Source of the DNA: Streptomyces aurantiogriseus
GTDB lineage: Bacteria; Actinomycetota; Actinomycetes; Streptomycetales; Streptomycetaceae
Direction: 5' to 3'
DNA length: 64,000 bases
Assembly (NCBI RefSeq): GCF_014649375.1
Contig: NZ_BMSX01000007.1
Location: forward strand, 310,001-374,000
The position numbers were made by a program, and so were the translations under genes. Below the pieces are notes generated by a model. That model did no database searches. It was not told the DNA's origin and worked only from the letters and a program-made list of their open reading frames with translations. Positions 46,497-54,532 of this stretch are shown in pieces (the stretch's first letter is position 1; each line of letters begins with the position of its first letter).

Positions 46497-46633
46497 CAGC
46501 TGAGCAACTCCGTGGTGGTGACCGCGCGCAGTCCGCGGCGGTGGAGTTCGGCCAGGACGGAGGGGAGCGCGGCGACCGTGTCCGCGTACCCGGAGTGCAG
46601 GCTCACGACGGACCCGTTGTCGGTGGAAGTCAC
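46496..46633 (-). pseudogene. polysaccharide deacetylase C-terminal remnant
   Basis: A 45-codon frame ending one base into the next start codon reads GSVVSLHSGYADTVAALPSV, then LAELHRRGLRAVTTTELLS. This is the last strand and helix of a NodB-type polysaccharide deacetylase, whose full catalytic domain is about 200 residues. Upstream of 46633 the homology ends in unrelated sequence and a palindromic repeat. A GTG at 46633 could start a short peptide that keeps translational coupling to the propeller lipoprotein. Confidence 0.65.
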
Positions 46634-46720
46634 CGCACCATTTAAGGGGCAACATGTGACAAAACTGGTCATTCACCCGGTTGACGTCGGGAGGGGCGTC
46701 GAGGACAGAGCGATGTTTTC

Positions 46721-46780
46721 GCCCCCGCCGCCCCTACCCGTCCCATCCCTGGGGGCTCCGCCCCCAGCCCCCCGACCTTG
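46721..46780. repeat. dispersed palindromic element, partial copy B
   Basis: Begins GCCCCCGCCGCCCCTACCCG, then a TCCCATCCC run and GGGGGCTCCGCCCCC, the same border as copy A at 10870 and, inverted, as the end of copy C near 47322. Confidence 0.75.
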
Positions 46781-46865
46781 GCTCACCCTCCCCTCACGCT
46801 CGGCTGCCCTCGCGCAGGGGACCCCCACCCCGACTCGACCGGTCGAGAGCCGAGCCAGCCCAACC

Positions 46866-47322
46866 CGCCCGGCGTCAGCCACCGAACGCCGGACGGGGCA
46901 ACTCAGCCCGTCCGGCATCAGCCACCGAACGCCCGTCAGGGCAACTCAGCCCGTCCGGGGGCGCCTGCCGAGCGCCCGGTCAGGGCATTTCAGCCCGTCC
47001 GGCGTTTGAGGGCGAGGCCCGTTCAGGGCCGAAGCGGGGTGCGGGGCGGCAGCCCCGCGAGGGGTGCAGGGGCGCAGCCCCGCCGAGGTCGAAGAGGCGG
47101 AGCCCTGCCTGGGGCTCAGGGGGCGAAGCCCCGGGGGTTCAGGGGGCGGAGCCCCTGACGGGGTTGAAGGGGCGAAGCCCCGGGGGTTCAGGGGGCGGAG
47201 CCCCTGACGGGTCGAAGGGGCGGAGCCCCTGACGGGGTCGAAGGGGCGGAGCCCCTGACGGGGTCGAAGGGGCGGAGCCCCTGGGGGATGGGAAGGGTAG
47301 GGGCGGCGGGGGCGGGAACTTG
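46866..47322. repeat. dispersed palindromic element, copy C with expanded units
   Basis: The first part (46866-46985) has repeats of CAACTCAGCCCGTCCGG. It then runs through the CATTTCAGCCCGTCCGGCG border, GTTCAGGGCCGAAGCGGGGT and a series of short palindromes. The last part is at least three 26-base units built on GGGGCGGAGCCCCTGACGGG (about 47213-47290). It ends ten bases before the glgX stop codon and contains no gene. Confidence 0.8.
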
Positions 47323-47331
47323 TCGGCGTTT

Positions 47332-49566
47332 CTAGTCCGCCACCCGCAGCAACACCACCGCCCGAGCCGGCACCGTCACCTCCGTCCCCGCCCGGTGCGT
47401 CACCCCGGGCACCTCCCCCTGCTCCTCCCTCGACGTGTCGACGACCACCTCGTACCGCTCCGCCCACGGCGGCCCCGGCAGCACGAAGTTCACCGGGTGG
47501 TCCCCCGCGTGCAGGACGGCCAGGAAGCTGTCGTCCGTGATCGGCGCCCCCCGCTCGTCCCGCCCCGGAATGTCCCGCCCGGACAGGTACATCCCCAGCG
47601 TCGCCGCGGGCGCGTACCAGTCCCCTTCCGTCATCTCGGTCCCCCGCGCCGTGAACCAGGCCAGATCCCGCAGTCCGTCCACCGAGTGCGCCCGCCCGGA
47701 GAAGAACGCCCGGCGACGGAGCACGGGATGGCGGTGCCGCAGGGCGATCAGACGGGAGGTCAGATCGAACAGCGCCGTCCAGCCGGGCTCCTCCAGCAGC
47801 CCCCAGTCCACCCAACCGATCTCGTTGTCCTGGCAGTACGCGTTGTTGTTCCCCCGCTGCGTCCGCCCCATCTCGTCCCCCGCGACCAGCATCGGCACGC
47901 CCGTGGACAGCAACAACGTCGTCATCAGGTTGCGCAGCTGACGTCGGCGCAGCGCCCTCACCCGCTCGTCGTCCGTCTCCCCCTCCGCCCCGCAGTTCCA
48001 GGACCGGTTGTCGTCCGTGCCGTCCCGGTTGCCCTCGCCGTTGGCCTCGTTGTGCTTGCGCTCGTAGGACACCAGGTCGCGCAGGGTGAAACCGTCGTGC
48101 GCCGTGACGAAGTTGACCGACGCGTACGGCCGCCTCCCACCCCACGCGTACAGGTCGCTCGAACCCGACAGCCGGTATCCCATCTCCCGTACGTCCGGCA
48201 GCGCGTGCCGCCAGAAGTCCCGTACGGCGTTGCGGTAGCGGTCGTTCCACTCCGTCCACAGGGGTGGGAAGGCGCCCACCTGGTAGCCGCCCGAGCCCAC
48301 GTCCCACGGCTCGGCGATCAGCTTCACCCGTCGCAGGACCGGGTCCTGCGCGATGACCGCGAGAAACGGGGACAGCATGTCCACGTCGTGCATCGAGCGC
48401 GCCAGCGCCGCCGCCAGGTCGAAGCGGAAGCCGTCCACCCCCATCTCCGTCACCCAGTAGCGCAACGAGTCGGTGATCAGGCGCAGGACGTGCGGCTGGA
48501 CCACGTGCAGGGTGTTGCCGCAGCCCGTGTAGTCGGCGTACCGACGGGCGTCCGGCTGGAGGCGGTAGTAGCCACGGTTGTCGATGCCCTTCAGCGACAG
48601 CATGGGGCCCAGCTCGCCCGCCTCCGCCGTGTGGTTGTAGACCACGTCCAGGATGACCTCGATCCCGGCGGCGTGCAGCGCGCGCACCATCCGTTTGAAC
48701 TCGCCGACCTGCTGGCCGGTCGTCCCGGAGGAGGCGTAGGCGGCGTGCGGGGCGAAGTAGCCGATGGAGTTGTAGCCCCAGTAGTTGCGCAGCCCCTTGC
48801 GCAACAGGTGGTCCTCGTGGGCGAACTGGTGCACCGGCAGCAGTTCGACCGCCGTGACGCCCAGCTTCACCAGGTGGTCGACGGCCGCCGGGTGCGCCAG
48901 CCCGGCGTACGTGCCCCGCAGCTCCTCCGGGATCCCGGGGTGCCGCATCGTGAAGCCGCGCACGTGCACCTCGTAGAGGACCGAGTCCGCCCACGGTGTC
49001 TTGGGGCGGCGGTCGTCGGCCCAGTCGTCGTCATCGTGGACGACGACGCCCTTCGGGACGTACGGCGCCGAGTCCCGTTCGTCGCGCACGGTGTCCGCGA
49101 CCTGCTGCTGGGGCCAGTCACGGACGTGCCCGTACACCTCGGGCGGCAGACCGAACTCGCCGTCGACGGCCCGGGCGTACGGGTCGAGGAGCAGCTTCGC
49201 CGGGTTCCAGCGGCTGCCGGTCCAGGGGTCCCAGCGGCCGTGCACCCGGTAGCCGTAGCGCTGGCCGGGCATCACGCCGGGGACGAAGCCGTGCCAGATC
49301 TCGTGGGTGAGTTCGGTGAGCCGGGCGCGGGTCTCCCGGCCGTGCTCGTCGAAGAGGCACAGCTCGACCGCCTCCGCGCCGCCCGCCCACAGTGCGAAGT
49401 TGGTGCCCGCGACGCCGTCCGGGCCGACCCGGAAGCGGGCGCCGAGCGGCATGGGCGCGCCCGGCCACACGGGCACGCCCGGCGTCCTGCGCTGTGCCCC
49501 GTTCACGACGGTGGAGGCAGCCGTGCGCTGCTCCGCCACCGTCTCCTGCTCGGCTGCGCTGGACAC
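47332..49566 (-). CDS. glgX: glycogen debranching enzyme GlgX
   Basis: A 744-residue glycoside hydrolase family 13 isoamylase-type enzyme that removes short branches from phosphorylase-limited glycogen. The N-terminal CBM48 has GTNFALWAGGAEAVELCLFD. Catalytic blocks: DVVYNHTAE (region I), GFRFDLAAAL (nucleophile Asp), LIAEPWDVG (acid Glu) and VTAHDGFTL (third acid). C-terminal beta domain is complete. ATG 49566 is divergent from the first transpeptidase gene. Confidence 0.95.
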   Translation of the reverse strand: MSSAAEQETVAEQRTAASTVVNGAQRRTPGVPVWPGAPMPLGARFRVGPDGVAGTNFALWAGGAEAVELCLFDEHGRETRARLTELTHEIWHGFVPGVMPGQRYGYRVHGRWDPWTGSRWNPAKLLLDPYARAVDGEFGLPPEVYGHVRDWPQQQVADTVRDERDSAPYVPKGVVVHDDDDWADDRRPKTPWADSVLYEVHVRGFTMRHPGIPEELRGTYAGLAHPAAVDHLVKLGVTAVELLPVHQFAHEDHLLRKGLRNYWGYNSIGYFAPHAAYASSGTTGQQVGEFKRMVRALHAAGIEVILDVVYNHTAEAGELGPMLSLKGIDNRGYYRLQPDARRYADYTGCGNTLHVVQPHVLRLITDSLRYWVTEMGVDGFRFDLAAALARSMHDVDMLSPFLAVIAQDPVLRRVKLIAEPWDVGSGGYQVGAFPPLWTEWNDRYRNAVRDFWRHALPDVREMGYRLSGSSDLYAWGGRRPYASVNFVTAHDGFTLRDLVSYERKHNEANGEGNRDGTDDNRSWNCGAEGETDDERVRALRRRQLRNLMTTLLLSTGVPMLVAGDEMGRTQRGNNNAYCQDNEIGWVDWGLLEEPGWTALFDLTSRLIALRHRHPVLRRRAFFSGRAHSVDGLRDLAWFTARGTEMTEGDWYAPAATLGMYLSGRDIPGRDERGAPITDDSFLAVLHAGDHPVNFVLPGPPWAERYEVVVDTSREEQGEVPGVTHRAGTEVTVPARAVVLLRVAD

Positions 49567-49719
49567 CGTTCCGCCTCCTGCGGCTCATGGCACGACGCGG
49601 GCCGAGGGCAAACGGCGTCCCGGCCGCGGCTCCCCGTAGCGTCGTCCTCCCCCCTGTTCTGCCCAGAGCGTGCCTCGCACTCACGTTTCCCCGGAGCGGG
49701 GCCCGTCGTTGGGCACCGT

Positions 49720-50964
49720 GTGAGGCACGTACAACGGCGCGCACGGCGCGCGGGGGCCGTGTTGGCCGCCGTACTGACATGGGCAGGACTGCTGGCAGGA
49801 GCCGCCGGCTGCACCGGGGACCGGAGCAGTGGGCTGGACCGGATGCTCGGGAAACCGCCGGCGCCCGAGGACGTCATCCGCATCACGCCGGAGGACGGTA
49901 CGAAGGAGGCGCGGCCCGAGAACGGGCTCAGGGTGCGGGTGCCCGACGGGCGGCTGGAGTCGGTGAAGGTCGTCAAGTCGCAGGACGCACAGGAGAGCGT
50001 GGTGCCGGGCAGGATCTCCGCGGACGGGCGGAACTGGCGTCCGGACGAGAAGCGGCTCGCGCTCGCCGCCCGCTACACGATCGACGTGGTGGCCCTCGAC
50101 GGCGACGGCCGCCGCTCGGCCCGCCACGCCACCTTCACCACGGACGTCCCCGAGGAGCGCTTCATCGGGTACGTCTCACCCGAGAACCGGGCCACCGTCG
50201 GCACCGGGATGATCGTCTCCCTGGAGTTCAACCGGGAGATCGAGAACCGCGCGGCCGTGGAACGGGCGGTCCAGGTGACGTCCCGGCCGGCCGTCGAGAT
50301 CCGGCCGCACTGGTTCGGCAACGGCCGCCTCGACTTCCGCCCCGCGGACTACTGGCGGCCCGGCACCGTGGTCACCGTCGCCCTGCGGTTCCGGGACGTC
50401 GAGGGCGCGCCCGGTGTGTACGGGCTGCAGGACAAGACGTTCTCCTTCACCGTCGGCCGCCACCAGGTCTCCGTCGTCGACGCCGCCCGGCACACGATGA
50501 AGGTGTGGCGCGACGGCGACCTGCTCGCCACCGTGCCCATCACCGCCGGGGCGCCCAAGACGACGACGTACAACGGCAAGATGGTGGTGACCGAGATGCA
50601 CGAGCTGACCCGGATGAACGGCGCCACGGTCGGCTTCACGAAGAAGAACGGCAAGGCCGAGTACGACGTCCCGGACGTGCCGCACGCCATGCGGCTGACC
50701 GAATCCGGCACCTTCCTGCACGGCAACTACTGGGCGTCGCCGGACGCCTTCGGGCGGCGCAATCTCAGCCACGGATGCGTGGGCCTCAGGGATGTGCGGG
50801 GCGGCAGTTCGGACACGCCCGCCGGCTGGTTCTTCGACCGCAGTCTCATCGGGGACGTGGTCGAGGTCGTCCGCAGCAAGGACAAGGAAGTGGCTCCCGA
50901 CAACGGGCTCGGAGGCTGGAACATGGACTGGGAGGAATGGAAGGCGGGCAGTGCCGTTAAGTGA
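49720..50964 (+). CDS. L,D-transpeptidase lipoprotein 1
   Basis: A 414-residue exported L,D-transpeptidase that forms 3-3 peptidoglycan cross-links or anchors proteins. The signal ends in lipobox LAGAAGC (Cys about residue 31). Two immunoglobulin-like domains (about residues 45-260) precede the YkuD catalytic domain, whose motif is HGNYWASPDAFGRRNLSHGC followed by VGLRDV. The catalytic Cys and preceding SHG are intact. GTG 49720 begins MRHVQRRARRAGAVLAAVL. A paralogue follows 144 bases downstream. Confidence 0.93.
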   Translation: MRHVQRRARRAGAVLAAVLTWAGLLAGAAGCTGDRSSGLDRMLGKPPAPEDVIRITPEDGTKEARPENGLRVRVPDGRLESVKVVKSQDAQESVVPGRISADGRNWRPDEKRLALAARYTIDVVALDGDGRRSARHATFTTDVPEERFIGYVSPENRATVGTGMIVSLEFNREIENRAAVERAVQVTSRPAVEIRPHWFGNGRLDFRPADYWRPGTVVTVALRFRDVEGAPGVYGLQDKTFSFTVGRHQVSVVDAARHTMKVWRDGDLLATVPITAGAPKTTTYNGKMVVTEMHELTRMNGATVGFTKKNGKAEYDVPDVPHAMRLTESGTFLHGNYWASPDAFGRRNLSHGCVGLRDVRGGSSDTPAGWFFDRSLIGDVVEVVRSKDKEVAPDNGLGGWNMDWEEWKAGSAVK

Positions 50965-51108
50965 CCCTTTCCTCCCAAGGTCGAAGTTGGGACTGAACGG
51001 TGACAATTGGGGGTCGCCAGGGCCGATGACCTTGAGGTTAATATGCGCGCAGCGCAGGGGACGTGCCTGCGCGCGGGCCTGACCGGCCTGGGGGAGGGGA
51101 GAACGAAT

Positions 51109-52359
51109 TTGAACGTGCGACCGATATCGGGGGCGTCGGTTGGCGGGCGCTCGCGCGGCCGCAACAAGCGGTTGGCGCTGATCGTCGGAGGGCTGCTGCT
51201 GGCCGTCACGGCCTGCGGTGGGGGTGGGGACCCGGACTCCGGTTCGGCGAAGGGCAAGGGCAACGGCGGCTCCGGCGCCGGTGCCGCGGAGAGCAAGCAG
51301 TCGGAGGCCGTCGTCAGCATCGCGCCGAAGACCGGCGCCACCGACGTCGACACCAGCGGCGTCCTCAAGGTCACCGCCGCCAAGGGCAAGTTGACCGAGG
51401 TCGTCGTCAAGGACGCCAAGGGCACGGCGGTCCCCGGCACCATCTCCGCGGACGGCGCCGGCTGGACCCCGAGCACGCATCTGGCCGCCGCCACGAAGTA
51501 CCAGGTGCACGCGGTGGCGAAGGACGCCGAGGGCCGTACGGCCGCCGAGGACGCGAGCTTCACCACGCTGACCCCGGAGAACACCTTCATCGGCAACTTC
51601 ACGCCGGAGGACGGCTCCACGGTCGGTGTGGGCATGCCGTTCTCGGTCCGCTTCACCCGGGGCATCACCAAGCCGGAGGACGTGGAGAAGGCCATCAGCA
51701 TCAAGACCGAGCCGGCCGTCGACGTCCAGGGCCACTGGTTCGGCAACGACCGCCTCGACTTCCGTCCCGAGAAGTACTGGAAGGCCGGCACCAAGGTCAC
51801 GGTGAAGCTGAACCTCGACGGCGTCGAGGGCCGCAAGGGCGTCTACGGCAAGCAGTCCAAGACCGTCTCCTTCACCATCGGCCGCAACCAGGTGACCGTC
51901 GTGGACGCCAAGAAGCACACGATGAAGGTCATGCAGGAGGGCAAGGTCGTCAAGACCATCCCGGTCACCACCGGCAAGCCCGGCTACGCCACCTGGAACG
52001 GCCAGATGGTCATCAGTGAGAAGTTCACGGTGACCCGCATGAACGGCGACACGGTCGGCTACGACGGCGAGTACGACATCAAGGACGTCCCGCACGCCAT
52101 GCGCCTCACCAACTCCGGCACGTTCGTGCACGGCAACTACTGGGGCGGCGACGCCTTCGGCAACTACAACGCCAGCCACGGCTGCATCGGCCTGCGGGAC
52201 GTGCGCGGCGGCTACGACAGCTCCGTCCCGGCCGCGTGGTTCTTCAACCACTCGATGATCGGCGACGTGGTGGTCGTGAAGAACTCCACCGACCCGACGG
52301 TCGACCCGGCCAACGGCTACAACGGCTGGAACCTCTCGTGGGCGGAGTGGACGAAGTAG
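51109..52359 (+). CDS. L,D-transpeptidase lipoprotein 2
   Basis: A 416-residue paralogue of the preceding protein. The signal has KRLALIVGGLLLAVTACGGG (lipobox VTAC). Ig-like domains and the YkuD domain follow, with HGNYWGGDAFGNYNASHGC and IGLRDV; the Cys and His are intact. Both share the PVDVQGHWFGN/RPHWFGN type segment. The start is uncertain: TTG 51109 (with GGAGGGGAG 8 bases upstream) or GTG 51115. Confidence 0.92.
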   Translation: MNVRPISGASVGGRSRGRNKRLALIVGGLLLAVTACGGGGDPDSGSAKGKGNGGSGAGAAESKQSEAVVSIAPKTGATDVDTSGVLKVTAAKGKLTEVVVKDAKGTAVPGTISADGAGWTPSTHLAAATKYQVHAVAKDAEGRTAAEDASFTTLTPENTFIGNFTPEDGSTVGVGMPFSVRFTRGITKPEDVEKAISIKTEPAVDVQGHWFGNDRLDFRPEKYWKAGTKVTVKLNLDGVEGRKGVYGKQSKTVSFTIGRNQVTVVDAKKHTMKVMQEGKVVKTIPVTTGKPGYATWNGQMVISEKFTVTRMNGDTVGYDGEYDIKDVPHAMRLTNSGTFVHGNYWGGDAFGNYNASHGCIGLRDVRGGYDSSVPAAWFFNHSMIGDVVVVKNSTDPTVDPANGYNGWNLSWAEWTK

Positions 52360-52367
52360 GTCCCGCC

Positions 52368-52412
52368 CGACAAGGGCCCGGTGCTGTGACAGACGGCACC
52401 GGGCCCTTGTCG
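52368..52412 (+). terminator. strong terminator after the transpeptidase genes
   Basis: A perfect 17-bp stem (CGACAAGGGCCCGGTGC and its complement) with an 11-base loop, nine bases after the stop codon. The 81-bp repeat array begins at its last base. Confidence 0.9.
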
Positions 52413-52747
52413 TCAGTGCCCGTGCTGTGTCCGCCTGGGGGCAACCCCCAGACCCCCGGCCGAGTGTGATCGACCGCACCGACCCGGTAACCGTCAGCGC
52501 CCGTGCTGCGTCCGCCTGGGGGCAACCCCCAGACCCCCGGCCGAGTGTGATCGACCGCACCGACCCGGTAACCGTCAGCGCCCGTGCTGTGTCCGCCTGG
52601 GGGCAACCCCCAGACCCCCGGCCGAGTGTGATCGACCGCACCGACCCGGTAACCGTCAGCGCCCGTGCTGCGTCCGCCTGGGGGCAACCCCCAGACCCCC
52701 GGCCGAGTGTGATCGACCGCACCGACCCGGTAACCGTTAGTGCCCGT
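52412..52747. repeat. four 81-bp tandem repeats, each with a hairpin
   Basis: Units begin at 52412, 52493, 52574 and 52655, with a partial fifth at 52736-52747. They are nearly identical. Each contains the hairpin CTGGGGG-CAA-CCCCCAG. At the two variable bases near the unit start (TGTGTCC or TGCGTCC), units 1 and 3 match and units 2 and 4 match, which suggests duplication of a 162-bp pair. The array ends 12 bases before the enoyl-CoA hydratase start, so the promoter of that gene must lie in it or upstream. No coding frame in it has an independent start. Confidence 0.95.
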
Positions 52748-52759
52748 TAACCTGCTGCC

Positions 52760-53527
52760 ATGACCGTGAATCTCGAAGTCGCCGAGGGCGTCGGCACGCT
52801 GCGCCTCGACCGCCCGCCCATGAACGCGCTGGACGTGGCCACCCAGGACCGGCTGAAGGAGCTCGCCGAGGAGGCGGGGCGGCGTGACGACGTCCGCGCC
52901 GTGGTGGTGTACGGCGGGGAGAAGGTGTTCGCCGCGGGCGCGGACATCAAGGAGATGCAGGACATGGACCACACGGCGATGGTCCTGCGCGCCCGTGCCC
53001 TGCAGGAGTCCTTCACGGCGGTGGCCCGCATCCCCAAGCCGGTGGTCGCGGCCGTGACCGGTTACGCGCTGGGCGGCGGCTGCGAGCTGGCGCTGTGCGC
53101 GGACTTCCGGATCGCCGCGGAGAACGCGAAGCTGGGCCAGCCGGAGATCCTGCTCGGCCTGATCCCGGGCGCCGGCGGCACCCAGCGCCTCTCGCGCCTG
53201 ATCGGCCCGTCCAAGGCGAAGGACCTCATCTTCACGGGCCGGATGGTGAAAGCGGACGAGGCGCTGACGCTGGGCCTGGTGGACCGGGTGGTCCCGGCGG
53301 AGGAGGTGTACGCGCAGGCGCACGCGTGGGCGGCGAAGCTGGCGCAGGGTCCGGCGATCGCGCTGCGGGCGGCGAAGGAGTCGATCGACACGGGTCTGGA
53401 GACGGACATCGAGACGGGGCTCGCCGTCGAACGGAACTGGTTCGCGGGTCTGTTCGCGACCGCCGACCGCGAGATCGGCATGCGGAGCTTCGTGGAGGAG
53501 GGGCCGGGGAAGGCGAAGTTCCTGTGA
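52760..53527 (+). CDS. enoyl-CoA hydratase/isomerase
   Basis: A 255-residue crotonase-fold enzyme for fatty-acid or related beta-oxidation. The oxyanion segment is FAAGADIKEMQ, the helix block is GYALGGGCELALCADFRIA, and the catalytic Glu pair is in the GCELAL and QPEILLGLIPGAGGTQRL regions. ATG 52760 is 12 bases after the repeat array. Confidence 0.95.
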   Translation: MTVNLEVAEGVGTLRLDRPPMNALDVATQDRLKELAEEAGRRDDVRAVVVYGGEKVFAAGADIKEMQDMDHTAMVLRARALQESFTAVARIPKPVVAAVTGYALGGGCELALCADFRIAAENAKLGQPEILLGLIPGAGGTQRLSRLIGPSKAKDLIFTGRMVKADEALTLGLVDRVVPAEEVYAQAHAWAAKLAQGPAIALRAAKESIDTGLETDIETGLAVERNWFAGLFATADREIGMRSFVEEGPGKAKFL

Positions 53528-53613
53528 GACTCCTCTCCTTCAATCTCCGTGGAACCGCTTGCAATTGACGGGGTGTCTGATTCGGGTCCCTCGATGGGGC
53601 GGTTTATGGGAAC

Positions 53614-53630
53614 CTTAAGGCGCCCTTAAG
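53614..53630. promoter_or_regulatory. AT-rich palindrome upstream of the anti-sigma-type gene
   Basis: A perfect inverted repeat CTTAAGG-CGC-CCTTAAG, about 200 bases before the next gene and 87 after the enoyl-CoA hydratase stop. It could be an operator or a weak terminator. Confidence 0.35.
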
Positions 53631-53815
53631 CCCGCCTTGTCGAGGGAGCCTGCCGAGTGCCTTCGGACGAGCCGTCCCCGCAGGTCGGCGACGGTTTACC
53701 GGGCCCCGTACTGCCTCTGGCACATGCCAACCGAATCGTGCGGAATGATGCATTCCGGGGGGTCTATTCCCCTGGAACCGCCACGGAGGAGTCCCCGGAC
53801 GGCCATGATGGGGGC

Positions 53816-54319
53816 ATGGCGGGGCTGGAGGGTTTCGAACAGCCGCGAGGGCACGGGCGTGTGGCCGCGGCACGCTGGTCGCCTGCGGTCGAGGACGAAC
53901 GAGCGCTCAAGGCGCTGGAGTTGTTCGGCAACCCGACGGAGGCGGAGGTTCCACTGCCGTCCCGCCCCGAGTCCGCCGCCACCGCCCGCCGGCTCACCCA
54001 GGTCGTCGTCCTCCGCCAGTGGCAGCTCACCCCCAAGATGACCGAGGAAGCCGTCCTGCTCGTGTCCGAGCTCGTCGGCAACGCCGTCCGCCACACCGGA
54101 GCCCGTGTCTTCGGCCTGCGGTTGCGCCGTCGTCGCGGCTGGATCCGTGTCGAGGTCCGCGATCCCTCACGGGGACTGCCCTGTCTGATGCCGGTCCAGG
54201 AGATGGACATCAGCGGCCGGGGCCTGTTCCTCGTGGACAAGCTCGCCGACCGGTGGGGGGTCGATCTGCTGCCCCGGGGGAAGACGACGTGGTTCGAGAT
54301 GCGGGTCGCGGACCGCTGA
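53816..54319 (+). CDS. anti-sigma-type ATP-binding protein (HATPase_c_2)
   Basis: A 167-residue histidine-kinase-like ATPase without a histidine box, of the RsbW/SpoIIAB-like class that is very common in Streptomyces. The N box is EAVLLVSELVGNAVRHTG, G1 is VRVEVRDPSRGLP-like, and G2 is DISGRGLFLVDKLADRWGVD. Such proteins bind sigma factors or anti-sigma antagonists, with the partner often encoded elsewhere. ATG 53816 with GGGGGC upstream was chosen over a longer frame from 53657, whose extra part is low-complexity. Confidence 0.85.
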   Translation: MAGLEGFEQPRGHGRVAAARWSPAVEDERALKALELFGNPTEAEVPLPSRPESAATARRLTQVVVLRQWQLTPKMTEEAVLLVSELVGNAVRHTGARVFGLRLRRRRGWIRVEVRDPSRGLPCLMPVQEMDISGRGLFLVDKLADRWGVDLLPRGKTTWFEMRVADR

Positions 54320-54532
54320 GGGCACGCCTCGGGAACTCCAGCCGGGTGATCAGGGCCAGGGCGGCGGCCGGTTCCAGCATGGCCATCCGATCGAGTGATC
54401 CCGGGGTGCGACGTTGACTCCCGCCGCTGGATTTCGGGATGTCGAACACGCAGGTCGTAGGTCCAACGCCCGAGTCCGGTCGGGCCAAAACTCGGTGGGC
54501 GATGTCAGTGGCGGTCCGTAGGCTCGCCCGTG

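Noticed and set aside
46866..47322. Palindrome cluster as a small gene or CRISPR
   Set aside because: Frames through it encode only Gly/Ala/Pro/Arg repeats, and the hairpins match the intergenic block at 10870.
47320..50964. A 1,214-codon open frame on +
   Set aside because: Only its last 414 codons are a gene (the first L,D-transpeptidase); the rest is antisense to glgX.
50176..52722. An 848-codon open frame on - over the transpeptidase genes and the 81-bp repeats
   Set aside because: The repeat gives a regular 27-residue peptide pattern, but there is no ribosome site or homology and the other strand codes for two enzymes.
52412..52747. The 81-bp array as a CRISPR
   Set aside because: Units are contiguous and nearly identical over their full length; there are no unique spacers and no cas genes.
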